A stretch of DNA of 64,000 nucleotides from Emcibacter sp. GTDB taxonomy: Bacteria; Pseudomonadota; Alphaproteobacteria; Sphingomonadales; Emcibacteraceae. Where the stretch lies: the NCBI GenBank assembly GCA_021774785.1, contig JAJFIQ010000026.1, positions 1 through 64,000 on the forward strand. The letters run 5' to 3'. Below, piece by piece: positions 37,259 through 45,424 of the stretch. The translations under genes and the position numbers were made by a program. Under the pieces are notes generated by a model, which saw only the letters and a program-made list of their open reading frames with translations, was not told the origin of the DNA and ran no database searches. Each line of letters opens with the position of its first letter. Position 1 is the first letter of the stretch.

Positions 37259-37990
37259 ATGGGTCATCATAACTTTCAGAGCTACAGGGTTTGGGATTTA
37301 CCCACCCGGGTTTTTCACTGGTTAAATGTCATTTGTGTGATTGGCCTGATTGCTGTTGGCACGGCAATCTTATGGGCGGGAACTTTGGGTGTCACCAATG
37401 ATGGTAAAATCCTGTTAAAAACGATCCATGTTTATTTCGGGTATGTATTTGCTGTAAATCTGCTCATTCGCCTGATATGGGCATTTATGGGCAACAGATA
37501 TGCCCGTTGGAGCAGCATTTTGCCATTTGGAAAAGATTACGGCAAAAATTTAAAAACCTATATTGCCGCTGAAAAATCTTGCAATCCAGAATATTATCTG
37601 GGCCACAATCCAAAAGGCCGACTGGCTGTAGCGGCATTATTTCTTGTGCTGCTAACCATGGCTTGTAGCGGGTTGGTGCTAGCGGGAACCGATATTTATT
37701 ATCCACCCTTTGGGGCAATGATACAGGAATGGATAGCCGCAACGGGAGTCAATCCGGCGGAGGTCGCACCCTATATCAAAGATAATGTCGACGCCGCAGC
37801 CTATAAAGAGATGCGTGCCTTACGGTCGCCCTTCATTACAACCCATTACTGGACATTCTTTATACTGTTGGGATTGGTGATCATCCATATTGGTGCGGTC
37901 ATTTACACTGAAATAAAAGCGGGCGGCAGCCTGATATCGGCTATGTTCACAGGTAAAAAGCTCTTACCCCGCGAGCCAGAAGATAAATAG
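37259..37990 (+). CDS. cytochrome b561-family di-heme membrane protein
   Basis: A 243-residue protein with four main hydrophobic segments. Histidines placed for b-heme ligation occur in LPTRVFHWLNVICVIGLIAV, LLKTIHVYFGYVFAVNLLIR and HYWTFFILLGLVIIHIGAVI. This is the Ni,Fe-hydrogenase/cytochrome b561 type that passes electrons between quinol and a partner. ATG 37259 is preceded by GAAGGA; the longer frame lies inside the receptor gene. It follows that gene by 25 bases and could be co-transcribed, perhaps linked to metal reduction (inference). It is convergent and abutting with the bicupin gene. Confidence 0.87.
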   Translation: MGHHNFQSYRVWDLPTRVFHWLNVICVIGLIAVGTAILWAGTLGVTNDGKILLKTIHVYFGYVFAVNLLIRLIWAFMGNRYARWSSILPFGKDYGKNLKTYIAAEKSCNPEYYLGHNPKGRLAVAALFLVLLTMACSGLVLAGTDIYYPPFGAMIQEWIAATGVNPAEVAPYIKDNVDAAAYKEMRALRSPFITTHYWTFFILLGLVIIHIGAVIYTEIKAGGSLISAMFTGKKLLPREPEDK

Positions 37991-38656
37991 TCAGGATGGT
38001 CCCAAGTGGCCGACCTTGACCAGAGCGGTAACCCCCTCTTCCTTGGTGAACGGATGGTGCTTACTCTGATGTGGGCTTCGTAGCCATGTCCCTTTTGGAT
38101 AAACACCATGTTCATCATAAAAAGCACCCTCCAGCACGAATATCTCCTCTCCGTTATGATGTTCATGGGTCGCTAGGTCTACGTTTGCTGCCAATTTCAC
38201 CAATGCCACCTGTTCCCCGCCATACTTATGAAGCGGCATGATTTGCAGGCCTTCTACCATACCAGCCTGCCATTCTGCCGTATGTGTATTAATACTTTTT
38301 TGGTCCTGATCGTCAGGGTCATATTGATAAAGCTTTACCAGGATGGTTGCCCCCGTAGGGCCAATCCTTGGCGTGTGACCTGTGCCAATGGGATTACGGA
38401 CATAGGTTCCCGCCGTATAATCCTTATGTTCGTCTGAAAACACACCGTCCAGTACAAAAAACTCCTCACCACCCGTATGGGTATGCGGAGAAAATTCACT
38501 ATTGGGAGCAAAACGAACGATGGTGGTTGCCCGCGCCACTTCGCCACCTATCCGGTCCAGCATCATTCGTTCCACACCCGGCATGGGGGATGGCACCCAT
38601 TCATAGTCTTCAGGTCGAACTACAACACGCTCATTAAAATCAGCATTAATTTCCAT
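37991..38656 (-). CDS. ChrR-like bicupin protein
   Basis: A 221-residue protein made of two cupin domains. Each shows the metal-binding pattern: FSPHTHTGGEEFFVLDGVFS with a downstream HTPR in the first, and LATHEHHNGEEIFVLEGAFY with a downstream HQSKHHP in the second. This is the ChrR C-terminal cupin type without the zinc anti-sigma N-terminal domain, so it is probably an enzyme or sensor rather than an anti-sigma factor. It lies 33 bases after the TetR gene on the same strand, likely in one operon. Confidence 0.83.
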   Translation of the reverse strand: MEINADFNERVVVRPEDYEWVPSPMPGVERMMLDRIGGEVARATTIVRFAPNSEFSPHTHTGGEEFFVLDGVFSDEHKDYTAGTYVRNPIGTGHTPRIGPTGATILVKLYQYDPDDQDQKSINTHTAEWQAGMVEGLQIMPLHKYGGEQVALVKLAANVDLATHEHHNGEEIFVLEGAFYDEHGVYPKGTWLRSPHQSKHHPFTKEEGVTALVKVGHLGPS

Positions 38657-38689
38657 AATTCATTCCTTTATTTATATCCGAGCCGGTGT

Positions 38690-39256
38690 TTAACTGCCTA
38701 AGGCTTCCGCCAGTAAAATTTTTGCCGCCGCTTTAGCATCCATCGCCGGATTTTCTGTGGACTTTAAATGTGCCGTTACAATAGCACCTTCCTTCAGGAT
38801 AAGCAGACTGCGTGCCAGTGCCGCCGGATCAGATGCTCCGGCCTTTTCTGCAAGATCATTAACATGGTTAAACAAAAGGCGTTTATGCTCAGCGGACATG
38901 GCATGGATCGGGTCGGAGGTTTCCTGATACTCTGCTGATGCCTTGATGAACATACATCCCCGGTATTTATCCTGTGCAAACCATTCCTTCAAGGCATCAA
39001 AGATAGCGATCAATTGTCCACGCGGCGTGGAACCCAGCTCCTCCATTCGGCGAAAAAGCCATTGACAGAATTTTTCATCCCGCAGATGAAGCGTAGCAAG
39101 AATTAAATCTTCCTTGGTACGAAAATGCTTATACATGGATGTTTTCGAGATACCGGTCTCTGCGGCCAGCATATCCATTCCGGTTGCATGGAAACCGTTA
39201 TGGTAAAATACTTCCAATGCCTTTTCCACTAATTCGTTACGTTTGGATGGTCGCAA
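38690..39256 (-). CDS. TetR/AcrR-family transcriptional repressor
   Basis: A 188-residue TetR-family protein. The N-terminal helix-turn-helix is ALEVFYHNGFHATGMDMLAA then ETGISKTSMYKHFRTKEDLI. The C-terminal ligand domain includes GCMFIKASAEYQE. The start is a TTG at 39256 with GGAG about seven bases upstream; the next methionine lies inside the DNA-binding domain, so TTG is needed. Its upstream region carries two palindromes of the ACTGATCAGT type, and similar sites lie at 41188 and 41224. It probably represses itself, the downstream bicupin, and the small membrane-protein gene at 41257. Confidence 0.88.
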   Translation of the reverse strand: MRPSKRNELVEKALEVFYHNGFHATGMDMLAAETGISKTSMYKHFRTKEDLILATLHLRDEKFCQWLFRRMEELGSTPRGQLIAIFDALKEWFAQDKYRGCMFIKASAEYQETSDPIHAMSAEHKRLLFNHVNDLAEKAGASDPAALARSLLILKEGAIVTAHLKSTENPAMDAKAAAKILLAEALGS

Positions 39257-39273
39257 GTGACAACTCCATTAGT

Positions 39274-39335
39274 TTACTGATCAGTAATAATACTGCCATA
39301 TACCATGAATTTTGTCAATGTTTACTGTTCAGTAC
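39274..39335. promoter_or_regulatory. two TetR-type operators upstream of the tetR gene
   Basis: TTACTGATCAGTAA at 39274-39287 is a perfect 14-base palindrome. TTACTGTTCAGTAC at 39322-39335 is the same motif with two changes. A minus-strand TTGACA lies between them at about 39312-39317, so the pair brackets the tetR promoter, as expected for autorepression. Confidence 0.7.
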
Positions 39336-39343
39336 ACTTAACT

Positions 39344-40255
39344 TTATTCGCTGACTCTGTTGGTCTTGGTGAAATAATATTTTACCAATTGATAGAAGCG
39401 TGTGACATGTATTGGCTTTTCGCCCTTGAAGGGGTGCACAATATAGGTGGGCCATTTTTTTCCATGATAGTTTTTCAGTATGCGCTTTAACTGCCCTTTC
39501 CTTACATATTCCTCGCAAGTGATCGGTGAAAGCAAACCTACCCCCATATCTTGCCTTACCATTTCTTCAATACAGGCAAAGCTGTTACTGCGAACGTAAG
39601 GCTTTAGCTCTATGCGTTCCTCAGTATTATCCTTGGTACAAAAAATTGTTTTGATATCATCCTGCCAGTCTGCCGACAAACAACGATGATTTATTAAGTC
39701 TGCTGGCTTTTCAGGCTCACCATATTGTTGAATATAGGTGGGGGATGCATAAAATATTTCTGTCACAGTTCCCACAGGCAGGGCGCGATAATTACTGTCC
39801 GGTAATTCTCCGCCAAACATGGCTACATCCAGATTTTCTTTTATAAGGTCAAGGACTTCATCCGTAACCACGACCCTTGGCTGAAGCTGTGGAAATTCTA
39901 TACACAACTGTCGCAATGCCGGGGCCGTAACTTCCTTATGCATTACTTGTGGGGAGGTTATGGAAAATACTCCCGATGGCACTTCCTCCGCACTGGCTAA
40001 TTCCTGAAAGGCCATATCTACCTGATCCTTCAGGCTCTCACTACGGGACAATAGCTTGGCCCCATTTGCCGTTAATGACATACCTCGGGTGTTCCGGGAC
40101 AATAGCTGCGTACCCATCTGTTCTTCTAAACGACTTATATGTTGACTTACGGCTGATTTGCTCATGCCGAGGTGACGGGCTGCATCCGTGAAAGAGCCTC
40201 TATTGGCCACTTCAGCAAAAATAAGCAGGCTGGGAAGTAATTTTATATTGTTCAT
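39344..40255 (-). CDS. LysR-family transcriptional regulator
   Basis: A 303-residue LysR protein. The winged helix-turn-helix (FAEVANRGSFTDAARHLGMS, KSAVSQHISRLEEQMGTQLL) is followed by the two-lobed effector domain (GVFSITSPQVMHKEV; VRQDMGVGLLSPITCEEYVR). It is divergent from the PepSY-like secreted protein gene at 40413 and may control it. It reads toward the tetR gene, ending just before the second TetR operator. Confidence 0.9.
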   Translation of the reverse strand: MNNIKLLPSLLIFAEVANRGSFTDAARHLGMSKSAVSQHISRLEEQMGTQLLSRNTRGMSLTANGAKLLSRSESLKDQVDMAFQELASAEEVPSGVFSITSPQVMHKEVTAPALRQLCIEFPQLQPRVVVTDEVLDLIKENLDVAMFGGELPDSNYRALPVGTVTEIFYASPTYIQQYGEPEKPADLINHRCLSADWQDDIKTIFCTKDNTEERIELKPYVRSNSFACIEEMVRQDMGVGLLSPITCEEYVRKGQLKRILKNYHGKKWPTYIVHPFKGEKPIHVTRFYQLVKYYFTKTNRVSE

Positions 40256-40412
40256 TTAATTAAACAGTTATTTAATTTTTTAGCTATTGTTTATTTATAT
40301 GTACTTATCTAAGTTCCTGTCAAGGTAATTATCCGTTGGTTTTATTATTATTTTTTGCATCCGGACCATGCCTAGACAGCATCTAGGATGTAGGCAAATT
40401 GAGGAGAATAAC

Positions 40413-40760
40413 ATGACTAACACTAAAACATATAAGGCCCTCTCGTTAGCTGGCGCCGTAACCCTGATACTTTCTTTTGGGTCATCTGCTTTCGCCAATA
40501 ACCTGGATAGCGGCTTCTACAATATTGCAAATACGGAAATACACGCCCGCATCTCAGAAAAGGATGCAAGGAACTTGATAAAGGCATTATTAGAACGCGA
40601 ATTTTACGGTTTTGGATACAGGGCCCGAAACATCAAGAAAGTTGATAACCAGTGGGTTGTCACCATAAAAGACCGAAAGGATTTTGTCGCTACGGCTTAT
40701 GTGAACGATACAACAGGTAATATTGACTTCAGTTACAGGCGTCACAATAGACGAAACTAA
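40413..40760 (+). CDS. small secreted PepSY-like protein
   Basis: A 115-residue protein with a signal peptide (cleavage near SSAFA-NN). The mature part (EIHARISEKDARNLIKALLE, VDNQWVVTIKDRKDFVATAY, NDTTGNIDF) resembles a PepSY-type alpha/beta domain, often an inhibitor or sensor of periplasmic proteins. ATG 40413 has AGGAGA just upstream; the longer frame from 40368 is not needed. It is divergent from a LysR gene. The function is unknown; the secretion call is good and the PepSY call is tentative. Confidence 0.72.
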   Translation: MTNTKTYKALSLAGAVTLILSFGSSAFANNLDSGFYNIANTEIHARISEKDARNLIKALLEREFYGFGYRARNIKKVDNQWVVTIKDRKDFVATAYVNDTTGNIDFSYRRHNRRN

Positions 40761-40833
40761 TAGTTGGGCTGCTCAATGGTTATTTGGTCAGCCCATCAAA
40801 CCAACAAAGATAGAATATGAAATAGGAAAAGAA

Positions 40834-41112
40834 ATGACTACATATATCGTCGTTGATATAACCCCAACCAACGTGGAAAAACTACAGCAATATTCTGCGC
40901 TGGCAGCAGAGACACTCATCCCCTTTAATGGTGAGTTCATTGCTAAAGGCCCGGTAACGGTCTTGCATGGGGAACCGCCATTCAAAATGAAAGTTATCAT
41001 CGGCTTCCCTGATTATGAAAGTGCCACAAGCTGGTACCATTCCGATTCCTATCAGTCAATTATCGGCCTGCGTAATCAAGGCGCAGATAGCCAGTTCCAT
41101 CTTATTGGGTAA
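40834..41112 (+). CDS. DUF1330 family protein
   Basis: A 92-residue dimeric alpha/beta-barrel-like protein. The order TTYIVVDITPTNVEKLQQYS, GEFIAKGPVTVLHGEPPFKM, KVIIGFPDYESATSWYHSDS then YQSIIGLRNQGADSQFHLI matches DUF1330, a small ferredoxin-fold family of unknown role often beside stress genes. ATG 40834 has AGGAAAAG upstream; an upstream ATG at 40723 overlaps the previous gene. It lies 73 bases after the PepSY-like gene, probably in the same transcript. Confidence 0.85.
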   Translation: MTTYIVVDITPTNVEKLQQYSALAAETLIPFNGEFIAKGPVTVLHGEPPFKMKVIIGFPDYESATSWYHSDSYQSIIGLRNQGADSQFHLIG

Positions 41113-41184
41113 AAAGATAATCCTGCCGACAAGCGTACAGATCAGTTTAGATATCAAGAGAATTTAGAATAATTTATTTTATAG

Positions 41185-41233
41185 TTGACTGATCGGTTTT
41201 ATTATATATTATGACATTTATTAACCGATCGGT
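41185..41233 (+). promoter_or_regulatory. promoter with two TetR-type operators
   Basis: A -35 TTGACT (41185-41190) and -10 TATTAT (41207-41212) are spaced 16 bases apart. ACTGATCGGT (41188-41197) overlaps the -35, and the perfect palindrome ACCGATCGGT (41224-41233) sits past the start point. Both resemble the operators in front of tetR (ACTGATCAGT), so the same repressor probably controls the small membrane-protein gene that follows. Confidence 0.6.
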
Positions 41234-41256
41234 ACATATTGAGAAAGGAGAAAAAC

Positions 41257-41466
41257 ATGAACCATATTTTGAACGAAATTATTTCAAGACAGCACCCGGC
41301 AAAGAACCCCTCATTTGTGCTGGAATTTATTGCCTTTTGTGTTTCAGTGCTTTTTATACTCCTGCTCACTGCGGTACTGACCATAGCCCAAGCGGAAGCC
41401 CAGAATGATTTCCACAACCTATGTGATATGTCAATCATTCAGGCAGCGCTCCACAACAGTCCCTAG
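41257..41466 (+). CDS. small single-pass membrane protein, function unknown
   Basis: A 69-residue protein with one strong transmembrane helix (FVLEFIAFCVSVLFILLLTA) and short flanking tails. ATG 41257 has GAAAGGAG ideally spaced. It has its own promoter with TetR-type operators and is followed by two hairpins, so it appears to be a genuine regulated gene rather than chance frame. I recognise no family. The C-terminal tail carries one cysteine (HNLCDMSI). Confidence 0.7.
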   Translation: MNHILNEIISRQHPAKNPSFVLEFIAFCVSVLFILLLTAVLTIAQAEAQNDFHNLCDMSIIQAALHNSP

Positions 41467-41540
41467 GACAGCCAATGGCTGTCACCCTGAGGAGGAAGTC
41501 CGACCCTCACTTCCCCGGACTTCCTCCTTCCTCATTTTAA
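41467..41540 (+). terminator. tandem hairpins after the small membrane-protein gene
   Basis: GACAGCC/GGCTGTC (41467-41483, three-base loop) is followed by a perfect 13-pair stem, AGGAGGAAGTCCG (41490-41502) with CGGACTTCCTCCT (41516-41528), then a short T-containing tail. The second stem hides an AGGAGG sequence, and the next gene starts at 41551. It may be a partial terminator or a processing/stability element. Confidence 0.65.
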
Positions 41541-41550
41541 GGATAAATCA

Positions 41551-41991
41551 ATGGTCCAAATTATCACTCCCCCTTTCACCCGTGAAACAGCGCTAAAAAA
41601 AATACAACTCGCCGAAGATGGCTGGAATAGCAAAAACCCGGAAAAAGTATCCATGTCCTATTCAAAAGATTCAGAATGGCGCAACCGTAATATCTTCCTT
41701 AAAGGCCGCACAGCCATCCAGAATTTTCTACGTGATAAGTGGGACCGGGAACTGCATTATAAGCTGAAAAAAGAATTATGGGGCTTTACCGATAATCGTA
41801 TTGCGGTGCGTTTTGAATATGAATGGCTGAATGCTAAAACCGGCCAATGGTATCGTTCTTATGGCAATGAAAACTGGGAATTTAATGATAGCGGGCTCAT
41901 GACGCACCGCTATGCAAGCATAAATGATCTGGCCATTGACCCCAAAGATTTACGTATCGCAACCCTACCCACCGAAGATAACATGACTTAA
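41551..41991 (+). CDS. NTF2-like family protein (DUF1348)
   Basis: A 146-residue cone-fold (SnoaL/NTF2-like) protein of the DUF1348 group. Typical blocks are [40 protein letters not shown], and [20 protein letters not shown] then ENWEF. The role is unknown; members often accompany TetR genes and detoxification enzymes. An AAGGATAAA site precedes the ATG. It may be read through from the small membrane-protein gene upstream and so share TetR control. Confidence 0.85.
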   Translation: MVQIITPPFTRETALKKIQLAEDGWNSKNPEKVSMSYSKDSEWRNRNIFLKGRTAIQNFLRDKWDRELHYKLKKELWGFTDNRIAVRFEYEWLNAKTGQWYRSYGNENWEFNDSGLMTHRYASINDLAIDPKDLRIATLPTEDNMT

Positions 41992-42126
41992 ATATACCCC
42001 AAAAATCAAACGTTACCGTGCAGCCAACACAACAGAGCTGGCGAATAATAGGGCTAATTTATCGTCGTCCTTAACATCAATTGCAAACGATTCATTCTTC
42101 TGTCATCTTTTCCGAATGCTTAAGCT

Positions 42127-43104
42127 TTAAATCTCAGCCCGGTTGTGGGGCGCAGCATAATCAACTTCTGGACCCAGAGGCACCACCCGAGTCGGATTAA
42201 TCGTATGGTGACTTGTGTAATAATGCGACTTGATATGTGTCATATTCACCGTATGCGAAACGCCGGACCGCTGAAACAGATCCCGCACATAACCGGATAA
42301 ATTTGGATAATCGGAAATGGTCTTCAGGTTACATTTAAAATGCCCCACATAAACAGGATCAAACCGCACGAGTGTAGTAAACAAACGCCAGTCAGCTTCG
42401 GTAATCTGTGATCCGGTCAAGTAACGTTGGGTCGAGAGAATTTCTTCCAGCCAATCCAGACTTTCGAATAACGGAACAACCCCTTCTTCGTAAGCATCCT
42501 GTGTGGTTGCGAAACCAGCCTTATATACCCCGTTATTAACGGTGCTATATATCCGCTCGTTCAGGGTATCAATTTCAACCCGCAGGTCGGACGGATAATA
42601 GTCCCCCTGTAGGGCACCAATATCATCAAAGGCGATGCCCAGCATGCGAATGATGTCAGATGATTCATTGGACACAATGGTATTTGTATGTTTATCCCAA
42701 AGCACCGGAACCGTAACCCGACCCGAATAACTGGGCTGTGCCGCCGTATAGACCTGATGCATGTATTTGGCGTTATTAATACCATCCACCACAACACCGT
42801 CACCTTCTTCAAAAGTCCAGCCGTGTTCTGCCATATATGGATGAACAACAGAGATTGAGATCATGTCTTCCAGACCCTTGATCGCCCTGAAAATCAGCGT
42901 ACGATGCGCCCAGGGACAGGCCAGTGAAACATAAAGGTGATAACGGCCCGCTTCGGCCTTAAAACCGCTATTTCCTGTAGGACCCGCAGACCCATCAGCC
43001 GTAATCCAATTACGAAATTGCGATTCATTGCGCACGAACCGTCCTTTATGGGACTTGGTATCATACCATTGATCGTGCCATTTTCCTTCGATGAGTATAC
43101 CCAT
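42127..43104 (-). CDS. glutathionyl-hydroquinone reductase (Xi-class GST)
   Basis: A 325-residue Xi-class glutathione transferase that reduces glutathionyl-hydroquinones using a catalytic cysteine. The active site lies in YVSLACPWAHRTLIFRAIKG. VPVLWDKHTNTIVSNESSDI binds glutathione, and YLTGSQITEADWRLFTTLVR belongs to the helical domain. The long N-terminal segment and the length are normal for the class. It is the third gene of a minus-strand run DoxX-pirin-GST, all typical of electrophile or quinone stress, opposite a LysR gene that may control them. Confidence 0.92.
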   Translation of the reverse strand: MGILIEGKWHDQWYDTKSHKGRFVRNESQFRNWITADGSAGPTGNSGFKAEAGRYHLYVSLACPWAHRTLIFRAIKGLEDMISISVVHPYMAEHGWTFEEGDGVVVDGINNAKYMHQVYTAAQPSYSGRVTVPVLWDKHTNTIVSNESSDIIRMLGIAFDDIGALQGDYYPSDLRVEIDTLNERIYSTVNNGVYKAGFATTQDAYEEGVVPLFESLDWLEEILSTQRYLTGSQITEADWRLFTTLVRFDPVYVGHFKCNLKTISDYPNLSGYVRDLFQRSGVSHTVNMTHIKSHYYTSHHTINPTRVVPLGPEVDYAAPHNRAEI

Positions 43105-43114
43105 ATCTATTCTC

Positions 43115-43966
43115 CTAAAATTTACCTTTTTGGTAGTCCTGATAGGCCTGAAGCACTTCGGCTCTTGTGTTCATGACAAAGGGGCCACCACGGGCCACAG
43201 GCTCGTTCAGCCTCTGTCCCGCAATCAGCAACAGGCGGCTGTTTTCATCCCCCGCCGTAAGGGTAACATGATCGCCAGCTCCTAGAACTCCCAGTGTCTT
43301 TTCGGTCACCACATCACCGGCCCCATCAGCCTGTACAGCCCCTTCAATCACATAGATAAAAGCGTTATGGCTCTCTGGGGTTGTTTGCGTGAATGATGAC
43401 CCTGCCTTTAGGGTTATGTCTAGATACAGGGGCGTTGTGGAAATATATTTGACGGCCCCCACGGTCCCCTGATCAGTCTCTCCGGATATCACTTTGACTA
43501 TTGTACCGCTATCCTGAATTTCTGCGGTAATATTCTCCGCTGAAAACTCCTGATAAGCGGGATCAGACATCTTATCTTTCGCGGGCAGGTTCACCCAAAG
43601 CTGAAACCCCTCCAAAAGCCCGTCTTCCTGTTCTGGCATTTCTGAATGGACTATGCCCCGGCCCGCTGTCATCCACTGCACATCCCCGGCAGCGATGACC
43701 CCTTCGTGACCAACGTTATCTTTATGCCGCATGCGGCCCGCCAGCATATAGGTCACTGTCTCAAAGCCCCGGTGGGGGTGGGACGGAAAACCACCTATAT
43801 AATCTTTGGGATTATCGGATTTAAAATTATCCAGCAACAAGAACGGATCAAGCATATCAACGTCCGGACCACCGATAAAGCGTGTCAGCTTTACCCCGGC
43901 CCCGTCCGAAGCAAGAAGCCCCGAACTTAATTTAATTATTTTTCGTGAAACAGTCATAATATTCAC
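43115..43966 (-). CDS. pirin family bicupin protein
   Basis: A 283-residue pirin. The N-terminal cupin carries the metal-binding histidines in FPSHPHRGFETVTYMLAGRM and the hallmark VQWMTAGRGIVHSEMPEQ. The C-terminal half forms the second cupin (LLLIAGQRLNEPVARGGPFV). Bacterial pirins can act as quercetin dioxygenases or redox-sensing partners. The start overlaps the doxX stop by four bases. A methionine three codons later is an alternative start. Confidence 0.93.
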   Translation of the reverse strand: MNIMTVSRKIIKLSSGLLASDGAGVKLTRFIGGPDVDMLDPFLLLDNFKSDNPKDYIGGFPSHPHRGFETVTYMLAGRMRHKDNVGHEGVIAAGDVQWMTAGRGIVHSEMPEQEDGLLEGFQLWVNLPAKDKMSDPAYQEFSAENITAEIQDSGTIVKVISGETDQGTVGAVKYISTTPLYLDITLKAGSSFTQTTPESHNAFIYVIEGAVQADGAGDVVTEKTLGVLGAGDHVTLTAGDENSRLLLIAGQRLNEPVARGGPFVMNTRAEVLQAYQDYQKGKF

Positions 43967-44355
43967 GCTTTGCTTTGAAGGCGGTTATCCAGCGAATAAG
44001 CACCGGCACCATGAGCAACAAGAAACAGAAAGCCTCCTGCAATAGCGATATTCTTCATAAACATGATAAATTGTATCTGTTCACCAAGATTAGAATGGAA
44101 TATCACCGCCGTAATAAGGTTAAATCCCGCTAGGGCCAGCGCCGCAAGTCGTGTATTCCAGCCAATGATAATAGCGAGAGAAAATCCAATTTCAAACAGA
44201 ATGGTGACAGGCAGTAATTCACCAGAAACCCCCATAGCTTCCATATAGCCTTGCGTACCTTCGTAACCAGATATTTTGCTAATGCCGGATAATAGAAAAA
44301 TCAGGGAAATGAAGAGACGTCCTACTGGTGCCGCAAAAATTTGATATTTAGTCAT
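43963..44355 (-). CDS. DoxX family membrane protein
   Basis: A 130-residue inner-membrane protein with four hydrophobic helices. The opening GRLFISLIFLLSGISKISGY and the middle LPVTILFEIGFSLAIIIGWN match DoxX/SURF4-type proteins, linked to thiol and redox stress. A GAGGA ribosome site precedes the ATG. It is the first gene of the DoxX-pirin-GST operon and is divergent from a LysR gene at 44462. Confidence 0.9.
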   Translation of the reverse strand: MTKYQIFAAPVGRLFISLIFLLSGISKISGYEGTQGYMEAMGVSGELLPVTILFEIGFSLAIIIGWNTRLAALALAGFNLITAVIFHSNLGEQIQFIMFMKNIAIAGGFLFLVAHGAGAYSLDNRLQSKA

Positions 44356-44461
44356 GATAAATCCTCTTTGTTAATTTCAATTAAACTCACATTAATAGTT
44401 GCATTGATATGAATAAACAGTGATTATATGAACTCTTTGTTCTATTTTGGAGAACTGTTTA

Positions 44462-45370
44462 ATGGGCCAACTGGAAGACATGGAAGCCTTTGTTCGCATT
44501 ATTGATGCCGGTAGCATCAGTCAGGCGGCAAATCAGCTCGGGGTGGTAAAATCTGCTATAAGCCGTCGTCTGGTTGACCTTGAAGTACGGCTCGGCGTGC
44601 AACTGCTTAACCGGACTACACGCAAATCCCACCTTACCGAAGCCGGAAAGCAATATTACGACAGATCTGTTCAAATCCTTGCCGATGTTGCGGAAATCAA
44701 CGCTATTACATCCAATACCAAAGCCGCCCTAAATGGGACTTTAAAAATTTCTGCACCCCTGTCATTTGGCCTACAGCATCTTGCGGCACCCATAAATGAA
44801 TTTGCCGCCCTGCATCCCAACCTTGTCATTCATATGGATTTTAATGATCGGCAAATCGATCTGATTGCAGAAGGCTATGATGTGGCCATTCGCATTGCCG
44901 AACTCAATGATTCTACCCTCATGGCCAGCAAGCTTGCTCCCATACGCCGTACCCTGTGCGCAAGCCCCGACTATCTCGCTCGGATGGGGGTACCTGCAAA
45001 ACCGTCAGACTTAAAAAAACATCATATTCTACAATACGCCAATGCCCAAAGCGTACCTTGGCAATTATCTGGCCCTGATGGGCGCAAACACACCATCACT
45101 CTACCTGCTAAAATTGTCGCCAATAATGGAGACTTTTTGAAACAGATTGCCAAAGAGGGTCACGGTATTATTTCATCCCCCACTTTCATCGTCTGGCAGG
45201 AATTAGCCTCCGGTGAACTGGTGACCATTATGGATGATTACCCCTGCTCCGCGCTAAATGCCTATGCCGTCTATCCCCAGACCCGCCATCTACCTGGACG
45301 GGTTCGTCTGTTCATCGATTTCCTGAAAGACAAATTCGGCGGCGAGCCATATTGGGACAAAGGCATATAA
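44462..45370 (+). CDS. LysR-family transcriptional regulator
   Basis: A 302-residue LysR protein. The helix-turn-helix is FVRIIDAGSISQAANQLGVV then KSAISRRLVDLEVRLGVQLL. The effector domain (LKISAPLSFGLQHLAAPINE, EGYDVAIRIAEL) resembles the DmlR/CrgA-like group. ATG 44462 with GGAG at 44449-44452 is preferred over a TTG at 44447. The divergent position makes it the likely regulator of the doxX-pirin-GST operon, whose promoter lies in the shared 106-base gap. Confidence 0.9.
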   Translation: MGQLEDMEAFVRIIDAGSISQAANQLGVVKSAISRRLVDLEVRLGVQLLNRTTRKSHLTEAGKQYYDRSVQILADVAEINAITSNTKAALNGTLKISAPLSFGLQHLAAPINEFAALHPNLVIHMDFNDRQIDLIAEGYDVAIRIAELNDSTLMASKLAPIRRTLCASPDYLARMGVPAKPSDLKKHHILQYANAQSVPWQLSGPDGRKHTITLPAKIVANNGDFLKQIAKEGHGIISSPTFIVWQELASGELVTIMDDYPCSALNAYAVYPQTRHLPGRVRLFIDFLKDKFGGEPYWDKGI

Positions 45371-45388
45371 GCTTGACTTGATTGTTAT

Positions 45389-45400
45389 GTGTATTTACAC
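45389..45400. promoter_or_regulatory. MarR-type operator upstream of the cysteine-synthase-like gene
   Basis: GTGTA-TT-TACAC, five-base perfect arms, lies just before a TATACT -10-like hexamer (45403-45408). It is the best-formed copy of a motif repeated upstream of marR and of the RND exporter gene. Confidence 0.65.
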
Positions 45401-45424
45401 TTTATACTTTTAAGGCTCAAGATA

